From RYN-230 sp963768945 (GTDB lineage: Bacteria; Actinomycetota; Actinomycetes; Streptosporangiales; Streptosporangiaceae): a DNA stretch of 64,000 bases. The position numbers and the translations under genes are program-made. The notes beneath the pieces were generated by a model. That model saw nothing but the letters and a program-made list of their open reading frames with translations. It searched no databases and was not told the origin of the DNA. Positions 52,926 to 61,709 of this stretch are shown in pieces; positions within the stretch are counted from its first letter, which is position 1; each line of letters begins with the position of its first letter. Where the stretch lies: the NCBI GenBank assembly GCA_963768945.1, contig CAVYJW010000006.1, positions 930,001-994,000 on the forward strand. Direction: 5' to 3'.

Positions 52926-54449
52926 TCAGCGGCGGTCGCCCGCAGGGCGCATGAGCCGGCGAGCCGCCTCGGTCAGGCTGCCCGACAGTGACGGGTAGAC
53001 CGCGAACGTGTGGGCCATCTGATCCACGGTCAGTGACTGCTCCACGGCCAGCGAAACGCCCAGGATCAGCTCGCTGGCCCGCGGCGCGACCACGACCCCG
53101 CCGAGCACGATCCCTGTCCCCCGCCGGGCGAACAGCTTCACGAACCCGTCCCGGAAGCCCTGCATCTTGGCCCGCGCGTTGGTGGCCAGCGGCAACTTGA
53201 CCGCCACCGCATCCTCGGCCCCCGATTCGACCGCGTCCGCGGTCACCCCCACGGTCGCGATCTCCGGATCCGTGAAGATCGTCGCGGCCACGTGGTCCAG
53301 CCTGATCGGCTGGACCGCCTCACCAAGCGTGTGCCACATGGCGATCCGGCCCTGCATGCCCGCCACGGACGCGAGCATCATCACGCCGGTGCAGTCGCCG
53401 GCCGCGTATACCCCCCGGGCCGTGGTCCGCGACACCCGGTCCACCTCGACGAAACCCTGGCTGTCCAGGGTGACCCCGGCCTCCTCCAGGCCCAGGCCCC
53501 GGGTCGCCGGCTCCATGCCCACAGTGAGGAGGCAGTGCGAGCCGCGCACGGTCCGGCCGCCCTCCAGCGTAACCACCACGCCGTCGCGGGTCCGCTTGAC
53601 CGCCGCGGCGCGGGACCGGCCCAGAACGGTCATCCCGCGGCGCCGGAATACGTCCTCCACTACGACCGCCGCGTCCGCGTCCTCGTGCGGCATCACCCGG
53701 TCCCGCGAGGAGACCAGGGTGACCTGGGAACCGAGGGCCTGGTAGGCGCTGGCGAACTCGGCGCCGGTCACCCCGGAGCCGACCACGATCAGCTCGGTGG
53801 GCAGGTCGGGGAGGTCGTAGATCTGGCGCCAGTTCAAGATCCGCTCGCCGTCTGGCTCCGCGCCGGGCAGTACCCGGGGCATCGCGCCGGTGGCGATCAG
53901 CACGGCCCCGGCATGGATCCGCTGGCCGCCCGCGATGACCGTGTCCGGGCCGGCCAGCGCACCGCGATCGTTGATGATCTCGACTCCCTCGGCGGACAGC
54001 CGCAGTTCCACGTCCGCGGACTGGGCTTTGGCCAGCGCCTTGACCCTCGCGTAGAGCCGGGGCGCGTCCACGTGCGCGAGCCCGCGCCGGGCGCGGCCCG
54101 CCGACGCCGCGTAGGCACGCCCGGAGACAGCCCCGCCACCCAGGGAACCACCGCCCACAGCCCCGCCACCCAGGGAACCACCGCCCAGGGAACCACCGCC
54201 CAGTGAGCGGCCGCCCGGGGGCGGGCCGATCCGGATGCCAAGGTCCTCTGCGCCGTGCACCACGGACATGGTGGTGGACGTCGCGATGAGGGTCTTGGAC
54301 GGCACGCAGTCGGTCAGCACGCAGGCGCCGCCCAGGCCGTCGCTGTCCACCACGGTCACCTGGGCGCCGAGTTGCGCGGCCACGAGGGCCGCCTCGTACC
54401 CGCCCGGTCCGCCCCCCAGGATCACGATTCTCTCGCGCGGCTGGCTCAC
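52926..54449 (-). CDS. lpdA: NAD(P)H-quinone dehydrogenase, LpdA type
   Basis: A 507-residue flavoprotein disulfide reductase-family enzyme. FAD site VILGGGPGGYEAALVAAQL, redox-like CVLTDCVPSKTL, NAD site VVGSGVTGAEFASAYQALGS, and GVYAAGDCTGVMMLASVA. Where lipoamide dehydrogenases have HxHPTxSE this protein has AVYPSLSGSLTEA, so the His/Glu pair is missing; this matches Rv3303c, a quinone reductase rather than a true lipoamide dehydrogenase. An insertion at about 78-112 is made of SLGGG/AVGGG repeats encoded by 15/30-bp units (54127-54200). Confidence 0.9.
   Translation of the reverse strand: MSQPRERIVILGGGPGGYEAALVAAQLGAQVTVVDSDGLGGACVLTDCVPSKTLIATSTTMSVVHGAEDLGIRIGPPPGGRSLGGGSLGGGSLGGGAVGGGSLGGGAVSGRAYAASAGRARRGLAHVDAPRLYARVKALAKAQSADVELRLSAEGVEIINDRGALAGPDTVIAGGQRIHAGAVLIATGAMPRVLPGAEPDGERILNWRQIYDLPDLPTELIVVGSGVTGAEFASAYQALGSQVTLVSSRDRVMPHEDADAAVVVEDVFRRRGMTVLGRSRAAAVKRTRDGVVVTLEGGRTVRGSHCLLTVGMEPATRGLGLEEAGVTLDSQGFVEVDRVSRTTARGVYAAGDCTGVMMLASVAGMQGRIAMWHTLGEAVQPIRLDHVAATIFTDPEIATVGVTADAVESGAEDAVAVKLPLATNARAKMQGFRDGFVKLFARRGTGIVLGGVVVAPRASELILGVSLAVEQSLTVDQMAHTFAVYPSLSGSLTEAARRLMRPAGDRR
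54127..54201 (-). repeat. 15/30-bp tandem repeats in lpdA
   Basis: Two exact 30-bp units (54127-54156, 54157-54186; each containing CACCCAGGGAACCACCGCCC) plus a 15-bp half unit encode a Gly/Ser-rich loop. Confidence 0.85.
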
Positions 54450-54599
54450 GCTGCCTCATTCTTCCCGGCCGCCCGGAGGGCGCGGACGCCGCCCTCCCGG
54501 CGAGAAGCCCGCGGGGCGAGGAGCCCTCCCGGCGAGGAGCCCGCTCGGGTTACCGCAGATCTGCCGCAACGATGCTTTGCCTCGTTACGCTGGTGAGCC

Positions 54600-55052
54600 G
54601 TGGAGCTGTACGCGGCATATGCCACCAATATGGACCCTTCGCTCATGGCCGAGCGCTGTCCGCATTCGCCCATGCGCGGGAGCGGCTGGCTGGAAGGCTG
54701 GCGGCTCACCTTCGGTGGCGAGGACATCAGCTGGGAAGGCGCCCTGGCTACGGTCGTGGAAGACGCCGCCGAGCGGGTCTTCGTGGTCCTGTACGAGCTG
54801 TCCGACCTGGATGAACAGGTACTGGACCACTGGGACGGCGTGCACCTCGGGTACTTCCAGAAGATAAGGGTCCGGGTGCAGACGCTGGACGGCGACGTGG
54901 CCGCCTGGCTCTACGTGCTCAACGACTACGAGGGCGGGCTGCCCTCGGCGCGTTACCTGGGCATCGTGGCGGACGCGGCCGAGATGGCGGGCGCTCCCAT
55001 CGACTACGTGGCCGGGCTGCGTGCCCGGCCCTGCGTGTCACTGGGCACCTGA
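54600..55052 (+). CDS. Gamma-glutamylcyclotransferase-like protein
   Basis: A 150-residue GGCT-fold protein: LYAAYATNMDPSLMAERCP at the N-terminus (substrate loop YxxN), LYELSDLDEQVLDHWDG, and WLYVLNDYEGGLPSARYLG. It corresponds in position to Rv3304 beside lpdA. The substrate is uncertain; the GCS2-type ligase at 57314-58477 also handles glutamyl compounds, making a thiol/peptide link possible. GTG start, divergent from lpdA. Confidence 0.82.
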   Translation: MELYAAYATNMDPSLMAERCPHSPMRGSGWLEGWRLTFGGEDISWEGALATVVEDAAERVFVVLYELSDLDEQVLDHWDGVHLGYFQKIRVRVQTLDGDVAAWLYVLNDYEGGLPSARYLGIVADAAEMAGAPIDYVAGLRARPCVSLGT

Positions 55053-55194
55053 CCACAGGGCACCTGACCACAGCGCACCTGACCACGGGGCACTTAGAGC
55101 CCAGGCCAGCCGCAGGTCCCCGGCCAGTACTGCGGGAGCCCGGACGGGCCAGGGTCCGGCTCCGGCCCGCACATGGCCAGACCGCCGGCCAGCC

Positions 55195-55863
55195 TCAGGC
55201 GAGTGCCACTATCACCAGCAGCAGCAACGGAACCGCCATCGCTGCGATGGGGCCCCAGGTCCAGCGCACCTGGGGGCCGGCGGGGGCGACGTCGGGCGCG
55301 GCGGCGGATCGCTGCATCCGGGCCCGTTCGTCTAGCTGCCGGGCGATGAACTCGGCGGCTGATCCCGCCAGCGCCGCCTGGGCCTCGCCGGGGAGCTTCG
55401 CGTATCCAGGCGCGGGGGCCGTCCCACGGCGGGCGGCCCGCCGGGCCCGCAACTCGCTGCGCTTCATGGACCGCCCGGATGCCTGGACCGCCCAGCTGTG
55501 CACGATCCTGTTGCCGGCCGGTCCGCGGTAGTGGACCCGGACGTTGTGGACCAGGTCCACCTGGGTCACCGCGGACCACGGGAGCATGTGCGCCCGCAGT
55601 GGGTTCACCACGGTGAGGCCCGCGCCGCTGGCCACGATCCGGGGACGCAGCGCGCACGCGAACATGATCCCGGTGATCGCGATGACCACGACGGCCGTGA
55701 CGAGCGCCGTATGGTCGTGATGACGCAGCGCGAGCACGACCAGGAGCACGGCTGCGAACACGGCCCATGCCCACCAGGCCACCAGGGATCCGGTAGTCCG
55801 GTAAACCTGCCGCTCGCTGAGCAGATCCTGCCGCGAGAACACCGCCACTGCGCTCCATGTCAC
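55195..55863 (-). CDS. PH-domain membrane protein
   Basis: A 222-residue protein with two N-terminal membrane helices (about 27-45 and 52-70), a bacterial PH-like domain (about 70-125: LRPRIVASGAGLTVVNPLRA, LPWSAVTQVDLVH, GNRIVHSWAVQAS), a charged helical part, and a C-terminal membrane helix (about 205-222). Function unknown. Stands alone between the GGCT gene and the amidohydrolase. Confidence 0.75.
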   Translation of the reverse strand: MTWSAVAVFSRQDLLSERQVYRTTGSLVAWWAWAVFAAVLLVVLALRHHDHTALVTAVVVIAITGIMFACALRPRIVASGAGLTVVNPLRAHMLPWSAVTQVDLVHNVRVHYRGPAGNRIVHSWAVQASGRSMKRSELRARRAARRGTAPAPGYAKLPGEAQAALAGSAAEFIARQLDERARMQRSAAAPDVAPAGPQVRWTWGPIAAMAVPLLLLVIVALA

Positions 55864-56085
55864 CCGTGGCCGCCCAGCCAGGCAGGCACAGGCGAGCCCG
55901 CCAGGGCGGTGGGCAGCCCGCCGTCCAGCTGCGGGCTCAGCCTACGCCGGTCTGGCCCAGCACCTGCCACCGCCGTACGGCGCCCGGCCTGCCCGGATCT
56001 GGGCCGCGATCAGCGCGGTGAGGAAGGCCCAATGAAGGTGGCCTCGCAAGCGTCGCGGGACTCGTCGCGGTTCCTGGCGGAGAGG

Positions 56086-57324
56086 CTAGGCACGGGCGCC
56101 GTCCGAGAGGGGCTCGGGGGCGACCGAGCTGCCCCGGACGGCGGCGATCGCGGCGGCGGCCAGCAGCCGCACCCCGATGCCGATCGCGCGCTCGTCCACG
56201 TCGAAGGTGGGCTGGTGGATGTCGAAGTCCTGGCCGGAGCCGGGAACCCTGGTGCCCAGCCGGGCCAGCGAGCCCGGCACCGATTCCAGGTACCAGGCGA
56301 AGTCCTCCCCGCCCAGGCTCTGCTGGGTGGTGGTGATCGCGTCGGGGCCGAGCACCCGCTCGGCCGCGGCGGACAGCAGCGCCGTGCTGGACGGCTCGTT
56401 GACCGTGGGCGGGACACTGCGCTGGTAGGCCAGGTCGGCGATGACCCCGTAGGCGCTGGCCACCGACTCGATCAGGGCCTTGAGCAGGTCCGGGGCCTCA
56501 TGCCAGGCCTTGTCGTCGAGGCAGCGGACGGTGCCCTCCACCACCCCGTCGTCGGGGATGGAGTTGGCCCCGGTGCCGGCGCTGACGCGGCCCCACACCA
56601 GGCTGAGGCTGGACCGGGGGTCGACCCGCCGGGATAGCGCCGCGGGCAGCTCGGTGACGATCTTGCCCAGCGCGTAAACCAGATCGGCAGTCAAATGGGG
56701 CCGGGCGGTATGTCCGCCCGGCCCGGTCACCCGGACGGTAATGCGGTCACAGGCGGCGGTGATGGGACCGCTGCGCACCCCGACCTTGCCCGCATCCAGG
56801 CGCGGGTCACAGTGCAGGCCGAAGATGCGGTCCACCGAGGCGATACCGCCCGCGGCCATGACGTCCAGCGCGCCACCGGCCACCTCCTCGGCCGGCTGGA
56901 AGATGAGCCGGACCCGTCCCTGCAGGCGGCCCGCGGCGGCCTGCTGGGCCAGGAACAGCCCCGCGCCCAGGACGATGGTGGTGTGCACGTCGTGCCCGCA
57001 GGCGTGACACGTGTTTGGCACGGTCGAGCGGTAGGAGACCTGCTTCTCGTCGCTCAGCGGCAGCGCGTCCAGGTCGGCCCGCAACGCCACCAGCGGCTCG
57101 CCGCCGGAGTTGTCGCCGATGTCCGCGATCAGCCCGGTGCCCTTGGGCAGGATCATCGGGCGCAGGCCCGCCGCCGCCAACCGGAGCGCGATCCGCCGCG
57201 TGGCCCGGTGCTCGTGGTAGCCGAGCTCGGGATGGGCGTGCATGTCGCGGCGGAAGTCGATCAGCTCAGCGTCGTGCGCGGCCAGGAATGAGCTGAGATC
57301 CGCGCGCACAGCGTCATTCGGCAT
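56086..57324 (-). CDS. M20-family amidohydrolase
   Basis: A 412-residue metallohydrolase of the AmiA/HipO type (N-acyl amino acid or related amides). Metal and catalytic motifs: MHAHPELGYHEH, ALRADLDALPL, CHACGHDVHTTIVLGAG, QPAEEVAGGALDVMAAG, FGLHCDP and GGEDFAWYLESVPG. ATG 57324 has GGAGG six bases upstream. Its start lies inside the end of the GCS2 gene (11-base overlap), so the two are one operon. Position corresponds to Rv3305c. Confidence 0.92.
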   Translation of the reverse strand: MPNDAVRADLSSFLAAHDAELIDFRRDMHAHPELGYHEHRATRRIALRLAAAGLRPMILPKGTGLIADIGDNSGGEPLVALRADLDALPLSDEKQVSYRSTVPNTCHACGHDVHTTIVLGAGLFLAQQAAAGRLQGRVRLIFQPAEEVAGGALDVMAAGGIASVDRIFGLHCDPRLDAGKVGVRSGPITAACDRITVRVTGPGGHTARPHLTADLVYALGKIVTELPAALSRRVDPRSSLSLVWGRVSAGTGANSIPDDGVVEGTVRCLDDKAWHEAPDLLKALIESVASAYGVIADLAYQRSVPPTVNEPSSTALLSAAAERVLGPDAITTTQQSLGGEDFAWYLESVPGSLARLGTRVPGSGQDFDIHQPTFDVDERAIGIGVRLLAAAAIAAVRGSSVAPEPLSDGARA

Positions 57325-58477
57325 TCGCCACCTCCCCTGGGCGGACGAACCGGTCCTCGGCGAACTCCGTGACCAGCGCGTCAACCACCTCCGTCAGCCC
57401 CCCGCCTGTTGCCACCACGGCTCGCTGCCGCTCGTAGGAGGCGCCCCGTTCGAGCACCTCGCCGAGCACGTCCAGCTCGTCCGCGCAGCCCAGCCGCTGA
57501 GCGACCGGCTGTATCTCCAGGTAAAGCTCGTACAGCTCATCGCGCAGCGGCGCGGTTGACCCGGCCGCATCCGTGATTACGATGGCGTCGAGACCATACC
57601 TGGTCGCCCGCCAGCGGTTGTCCCGAACGACCCAGGACGGCTGGGCAGGCAGCCGGTAGCCACGGTCCATCTGGGTGTCGAGCAGGTGAACCAGGCTCTG
57701 CGACAGGGCGGCGGCCATGCCGACCTCCCGCATGGTCGGAACACCGTCGAACATGCGGATCTCGACCGTGCCGAGGTCAGGATGCGGCCGGACATCCCAC
57801 CACACTTCCTTGATGCTCCGGATGGTCCCGGCCCGCAGCAGCGTGTCCATGTACCCCTCGAACTCACTCCAGTCCGCCAGCAGTTGCGGCGGACCCGCGG
57901 TCGGCAACCCGCCGAAGATGACCGCCCTGCTCGAGGCGAGCCCGGTGTCGTGCCCTCCCCAGAACGGGCTCGACGCGGTCAGCGCGAGGAAGTGCGGCAG
58001 ATAAGCGGCGAGAGCGTTGACGATCGGAATCGCCTTGCTGCCATCACGAAGCCCCACGTGGACATGCACACCAAAAGTCTGGATCCGGCGGGCCAGCCAC
58101 TGCAACTGCTCGACGAGTTCCGCATAGCGCTGAACGGGCGCCATCTTGGCATCCCGCCAATCGCTGACAGGATGTGTTCCGGCGCAGGCCAGAATCGTAC
58201 CGCGCATATCCGTGATCCGCTGAAGGTCAGCAATTGTCGCGGCTAGGTCCGCTACGGCCTCGGATACCGTACTGCAGACGCCGGTGACCACCTCGACCGT
58301 GGACTGCATGAGCTCGTCGTGAATCTTGGGCTGCGTCCCGGCCTCGCCCGGCCCCCGGAGCGCGGAGATGACCTCCAGCGCATCCTGGCGCAGCAGCTTA
58401 CTGACGGCGTCGATCAGCTGAAGTTCCCACTCGATGCCCAGCGTCGCGCCCTGGGAGCCGTTCCACCAGATAGCCAC
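57314..58477 (-). CDS. GCS2-family carboxylate-amine ligase (YbdK type)
   Basis: A 387-residue member of the glutamate-cysteine ligase 2 family: LGIEWELQLID, QPKIHDELMQSTVEVVTGVC, FGVHVHVGLRDGSKAI, SSPFWGGHDTGLASSRAV, EIRMFDGVPTMREVGM. The enzyme joins an amine to a carboxylate (often glutamate and cysteine) using ATP; the exact product is unknown. GTG 58477 with GAGGAGG upstream. Overlaps the amidohydrolase start. Confidence 0.9.
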   Translation of the reverse strand: MAIWWNGSQGATLGIEWELQLIDAVSKLLRQDALEVISALRGPGEAGTQPKIHDELMQSTVEVVTGVCSTVSEAVADLAATIADLQRITDMRGTILACAGTHPVSDWRDAKMAPVQRYAELVEQLQWLARRIQTFGVHVHVGLRDGSKAIPIVNALAAYLPHFLALTASSPFWGGHDTGLASSRAVIFGGLPTAGPPQLLADWSEFEGYMDTLLRAGTIRSIKEVWWDVRPHPDLGTVEIRMFDGVPTMREVGMAAALSQSLVHLLDTQMDRGYRLPAQPSWVVRDNRWRATRYGLDAIVITDAAGSTAPLRDELYELYLEIQPVAQRLGCADELDVLGEVLERGASYERQRAVVATGGGLTEVVDALVTEFAEDRFVRPGEVANAE

Positions 58478-58644
58478 CGCAGACCTCCTCCTGGTCTCCC
58501 CCGGGACTGCTCCGCACCCCCGGCCGCACGCGGCCCACCCCACCGGCACCCGGCTACTAATCCGCTTACGATTGATAACTCTCGGTAAGCACGATGACGC
58601 AGCATGATGGACGGTCCCTGGCGTGGCATGTTCCGGCGGCCTGG

Positions 58645-60225
58645 TCAGCCGAGGTCGGGCGGCCGGTAGATGCCCCAGACCTCGCGCAGCGCGTCGCACA
58701 CTTCGCCCACGGTGGCCCGGTGCCGCAGCGCCTCGCGCGCCGGGATCAGCATGTTCTGGGTGCCGGAAGCGGCCTTCTTCAGGTCGTCGATGCGACGGCG
58801 GAACTCATCGCCGTCCCGCTCGCTGCGCAGCGTGGCCAGCCGCTGGGCCTGCTTCTCCTCGAGCGCGGGATCAGCCGGCAACGGCACGTAGGTGTCGTCG
58901 CTCGGCACGGTGAACTTGTTGACCCCGACCACCACCCGCTCCCCGGCGTCGATCTGCCGGGTCACCTGGTAGGCGGAGCGCTCGATCTCGGCCTTCTGGA
59001 AGCCCTGCTCGATGGCGGCGACCGCACCGCCGTGATCCTCGACCCGGGCCATCAGGTCGTCCGCCGCGTTCGCGACATCGTCGGTCATCGATTCCATCGC
59101 GTAGGAACCGGCGAACGGATCGACGGTGGCGGTCAGGTCGGTCTCGTTCGCGAGCACCTGCTGGGTGCGCACCGCGAGCCGGGCCGCCTTCTGGCTGGGC
59201 AGCGCGATGGCCTCGTCGTAGGCGTTGGTGTGCAGCGACTGGGTACCGCCGAGCACCGCGGCGATCGCCTGCACGGTCACCCGGGCCAGGTTCACCTCGG
59301 GCTGCTGCGCGGTCAGCTGGACGCCGGCCGTCTGGGTGTGGAACCGGAGCATCTGGGACTTGGGATCTTTGGCCCCGAACTCCTCGCGCATGATCCGCGC
59401 CCACAGCCGCCGGGCGGCCCGGAATTTGGCCACCTCCTCCAGCAGCGTGGTCCGGGCCACGAAGAAGAACGACAGCCGCGGCGCGAACTCGTCCACCGCG
59501 AGGCCGGAGCGGACGGCGGCACGCACGTACTCCTTGGCGTTGGCCAGCGTGAACGCGATCTCCTGCACGGGCGTCGCGCCGGCCTCCGCCATGTGATACC
59601 CGGAGATCGAGATCATGTTCCAGCGGGGGATCTCCGTCCGGCAGTAGGCGAAGGTATCCGCGACCAGGCGCAGCGACGGGACTGGAGGGTAGATGTAGGT
59701 TCCCCGGGCGATGTATTCCTTGAGGATGTCGTTCTGGATCGTCCCGGTCAGTGCGGACGCGGGCACGCCCTCTTCCTCGGCCACCAGCTGGTACAGCAGG
59801 AGCAGCAGGGCCGCCGGGGCGTTGATCGTCATCGAGGTGGAGACGTCGCCGAGCGGAATCCCGCGGAGCAGGATCCGCATGTCCTCGACAGAATCGATGG
59901 CCACGCCGACCTTGCCGACCTCGCCGTGGGCCAGCGGGGCGTCCGAGTCGTACCCCATCTGGGTCGGCAGGTCGAAGGCGACCGACAGGCCGGTGGTTCC
60001 CGCCTCGATCAGCTCGTGGTAACGCCGGTTAGAATCCTCCGCGGTGGCGAACCCGGCGTACTGCCGCATGGTCCACGGCCGGGTGGTGTACATCGTGGGG
60101 TACACCCCGCGGGTAAACGGGTATTGCCCTGGTTGCCCGAGCTTCTCTGCCGGGTCGAAGCCAGCTGGCTGACCAGGTCCGTACACGGGCTCAACAGGCA
60201 GCCCCGACTCCGACTCACGTTCCAT
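58645..60225 (-). CDS. Methylmalonyl-CoA mutase-type large subunit, no B12 domain
   Basis: A 526-residue TIM-barrel mutase subunit: RGVYPTMYTTRPWTMRQYAG, AFDLPTQMGYDSD, GTIQNDILKEYIARGTYIYP, SISGYHMAEAGA, TQSLHTNAYDEAIALP. It stops where the cobalamin-binding domain would start, so it needs a separate small subunit, not seen here. Y46 and R174 align with the residues that bind the methylmalonyl carboxylate (Y89/R207 of the Propionibacterium enzyme), in contrast to the F/Q of isobutyryl-CoA mutase. ATG 60225 has no ribosome site; TAATCT lies six bases upstream, suggesting a leaderless mRNA. Confidence 0.9.
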   Translation of the reverse strand: MERESESGLPVEPVYGPGQPAGFDPAEKLGQPGQYPFTRGVYPTMYTTRPWTMRQYAGFATAEDSNRRYHELIEAGTTGLSVAFDLPTQMGYDSDAPLAHGEVGKVGVAIDSVEDMRILLRGIPLGDVSTSMTINAPAALLLLLYQLVAEEEGVPASALTGTIQNDILKEYIARGTYIYPPVPSLRLVADTFAYCRTEIPRWNMISISGYHMAEAGATPVQEIAFTLANAKEYVRAAVRSGLAVDEFAPRLSFFFVARTTLLEEVAKFRAARRLWARIMREEFGAKDPKSQMLRFHTQTAGVQLTAQQPEVNLARVTVQAIAAVLGGTQSLHTNAYDEAIALPSQKAARLAVRTQQVLANETDLTATVDPFAGSYAMESMTDDVANAADDLMARVEDHGGAVAAIEQGFQKAEIERSAYQVTRQIDAGERVVVGVNKFTVPSDDTYVPLPADPALEEKQAQRLATLRSERDGDEFRRRIDDLKKAASGTQNMLIPAREALRHRATVGEVCDALREVWGIYRPPDLG

Positions 60226-60237
60226 GAACCAAGATTA
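60226..60237 (-). promoter_or_regulatory. -10 box for leaderless mutase mRNA
   Basis: TAATCT on the minus strand (60237-60232), six bases before the ATG and without a Shine-Dalgarno sequence, as for the acyl-CoA dehydrogenase gene. Confidence 0.4.
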
Positions 60238-60352
60238 AGGGCCGGTACTCCAGACACCTAAACGAACTTCGCCACTTCGGACCGGCCCCGGACCCGGGCA
60301 ACTCACACCTCATACGGACAGTTACGACTTCTGCGATTATGGACTACTCACA

Positions 60353-61709
60353 GTGAGCAAGTCGAGGATGCAGCCGGGACTGACCCGGGAGGGCTGGCCC
60401 GCCTGGATGCGGCACCCCCGGACCGGCGCGGTCGCGGCGGCGGCCGCACTGCTCGTCGTGGTTCCGCTGACGGCCCCGCCGGCCCTGGCCGGGGCCGCCA
60501 CCGGGCGTCCGGCCGCCGCAGCCCACCTCGCCCAGCCGCAACGAACACCGCCCGGCGCCAGTGCCGCCGCCCAGGCCCAAGGGGTGAGCGAGGGGTCGGG
60601 CGGCGCCGTGGCGGGCGGGCCCGTCGGGAAAGGCACTGTAGTGGGCGGGCCGGAACTGGCGGGCCGGGGCATCATCGTCCACTACCCGGCCCACGGGGCC
60701 CGGCGGCTGCCCTCCGTGCCGGCCTCCTCCTACGTGATCGCGGACGCGGGAACCGGGCAGGTGCTGGCGGCCAAGGACCCGCACGGTCACTTCCTGCCGG
60801 CCAGCACGCTGAAGGTGCTCACCGCGGACGCACTGATGCCGGTGCTGAACCCGCACGCCACCGTGGTCACCTCGGCCCTGGCCGCCGACGTCACGCCGAA
60901 CAAGGTCGGGCTGGTCAAGGGCCACGCGTATGAGGTGTCCGACCTCTTCCAGGCCCTGCTGCTGATTTCCGCGAACGACGCGGCGATCTCCCTCGCCCAG
61001 GCGACCGGGTCCTACACCAAGGGCGTGGCCATGATGAACGCCGAGGCGCACCGGCTCCAGGCCGATGACACCGTGGCCCGGATGCCGAACGGGCTGAACG
61101 CCAGGGGGCAGCACACCTCCGCCTACGACCTGGCCCTGTTCGCCCGGCAGGCGCTGACCATGCCGGAGTTCATGCGGATCGAGGCGACCCGGACGGCCAT
61201 GTTCCCGCTGCATCGCCGTCATTCGATCGAGTTGTTCAACCAGAACACGATGCTGAACACCTACCCCGGCGACCTGGGCGGGAAGATCGGCTGGACCACC
61301 GCGTCCGAGACCACGTTCATCGCCTGGGCCCGGCGCGACGGCCACACGCTCGTCGTGACCCTCATGCACTGCGTCCCGCTCACCGAGATGACGTACGCCG
61401 CCAAGCTGCTGAACTGGGGCTTCGCCATGGACGGGAAGGTCAGCCCGGTCGGCACGCTGGTCCGGCCGCTGCCTGCCGCGCACCCGGCTGCGGCCGGCGG
61501 CTCCGGGCACGGTGGCGCCACCCATGGGTCCACCGCGCGGAGGGCTGGCCAGCACGGGGCCAGCGGCCAGCGGGCGGCGCGCCTGGTTCAGCCGGCGCTT
61601 CCCGGTCGCCACGGGGATCGGCGCGCTGCTGCTCGCGGCCCTGGTGGCCGGGGGCGTCGTGATCGGGCTCAGGCGCCGGGTGCGCGGAGGAAACCCACCC
61701 GGTCCATGA
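60353..61709 (+). CDS. D-alanyl-D-alanine carboxypeptidase, frame changes before C-terminal anchor
   Basis: Penicillin-binding carboxypeptidase (DacB1-like). Signal/anchor helix at about 24-45, low-complexity linker to about 115, then the S11 domain: active-site ASTLKVLTADAL (SxxK), ISANDAA (SxN) and GGKIGWT (KTG-like). The frame from GTG 60353 continues past the domain into nonsense antisense to trpS, while the next frame encodes a typical C-terminal anchor, FPVATGIGALLLAALVAGG then LRRRVRGG, ending at TGA 61707-61709. A one-base change in the linker (about 61450-61560) would join them. Convergent with trpS and overlapping it by 41 bases. Confidence 0.85.
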
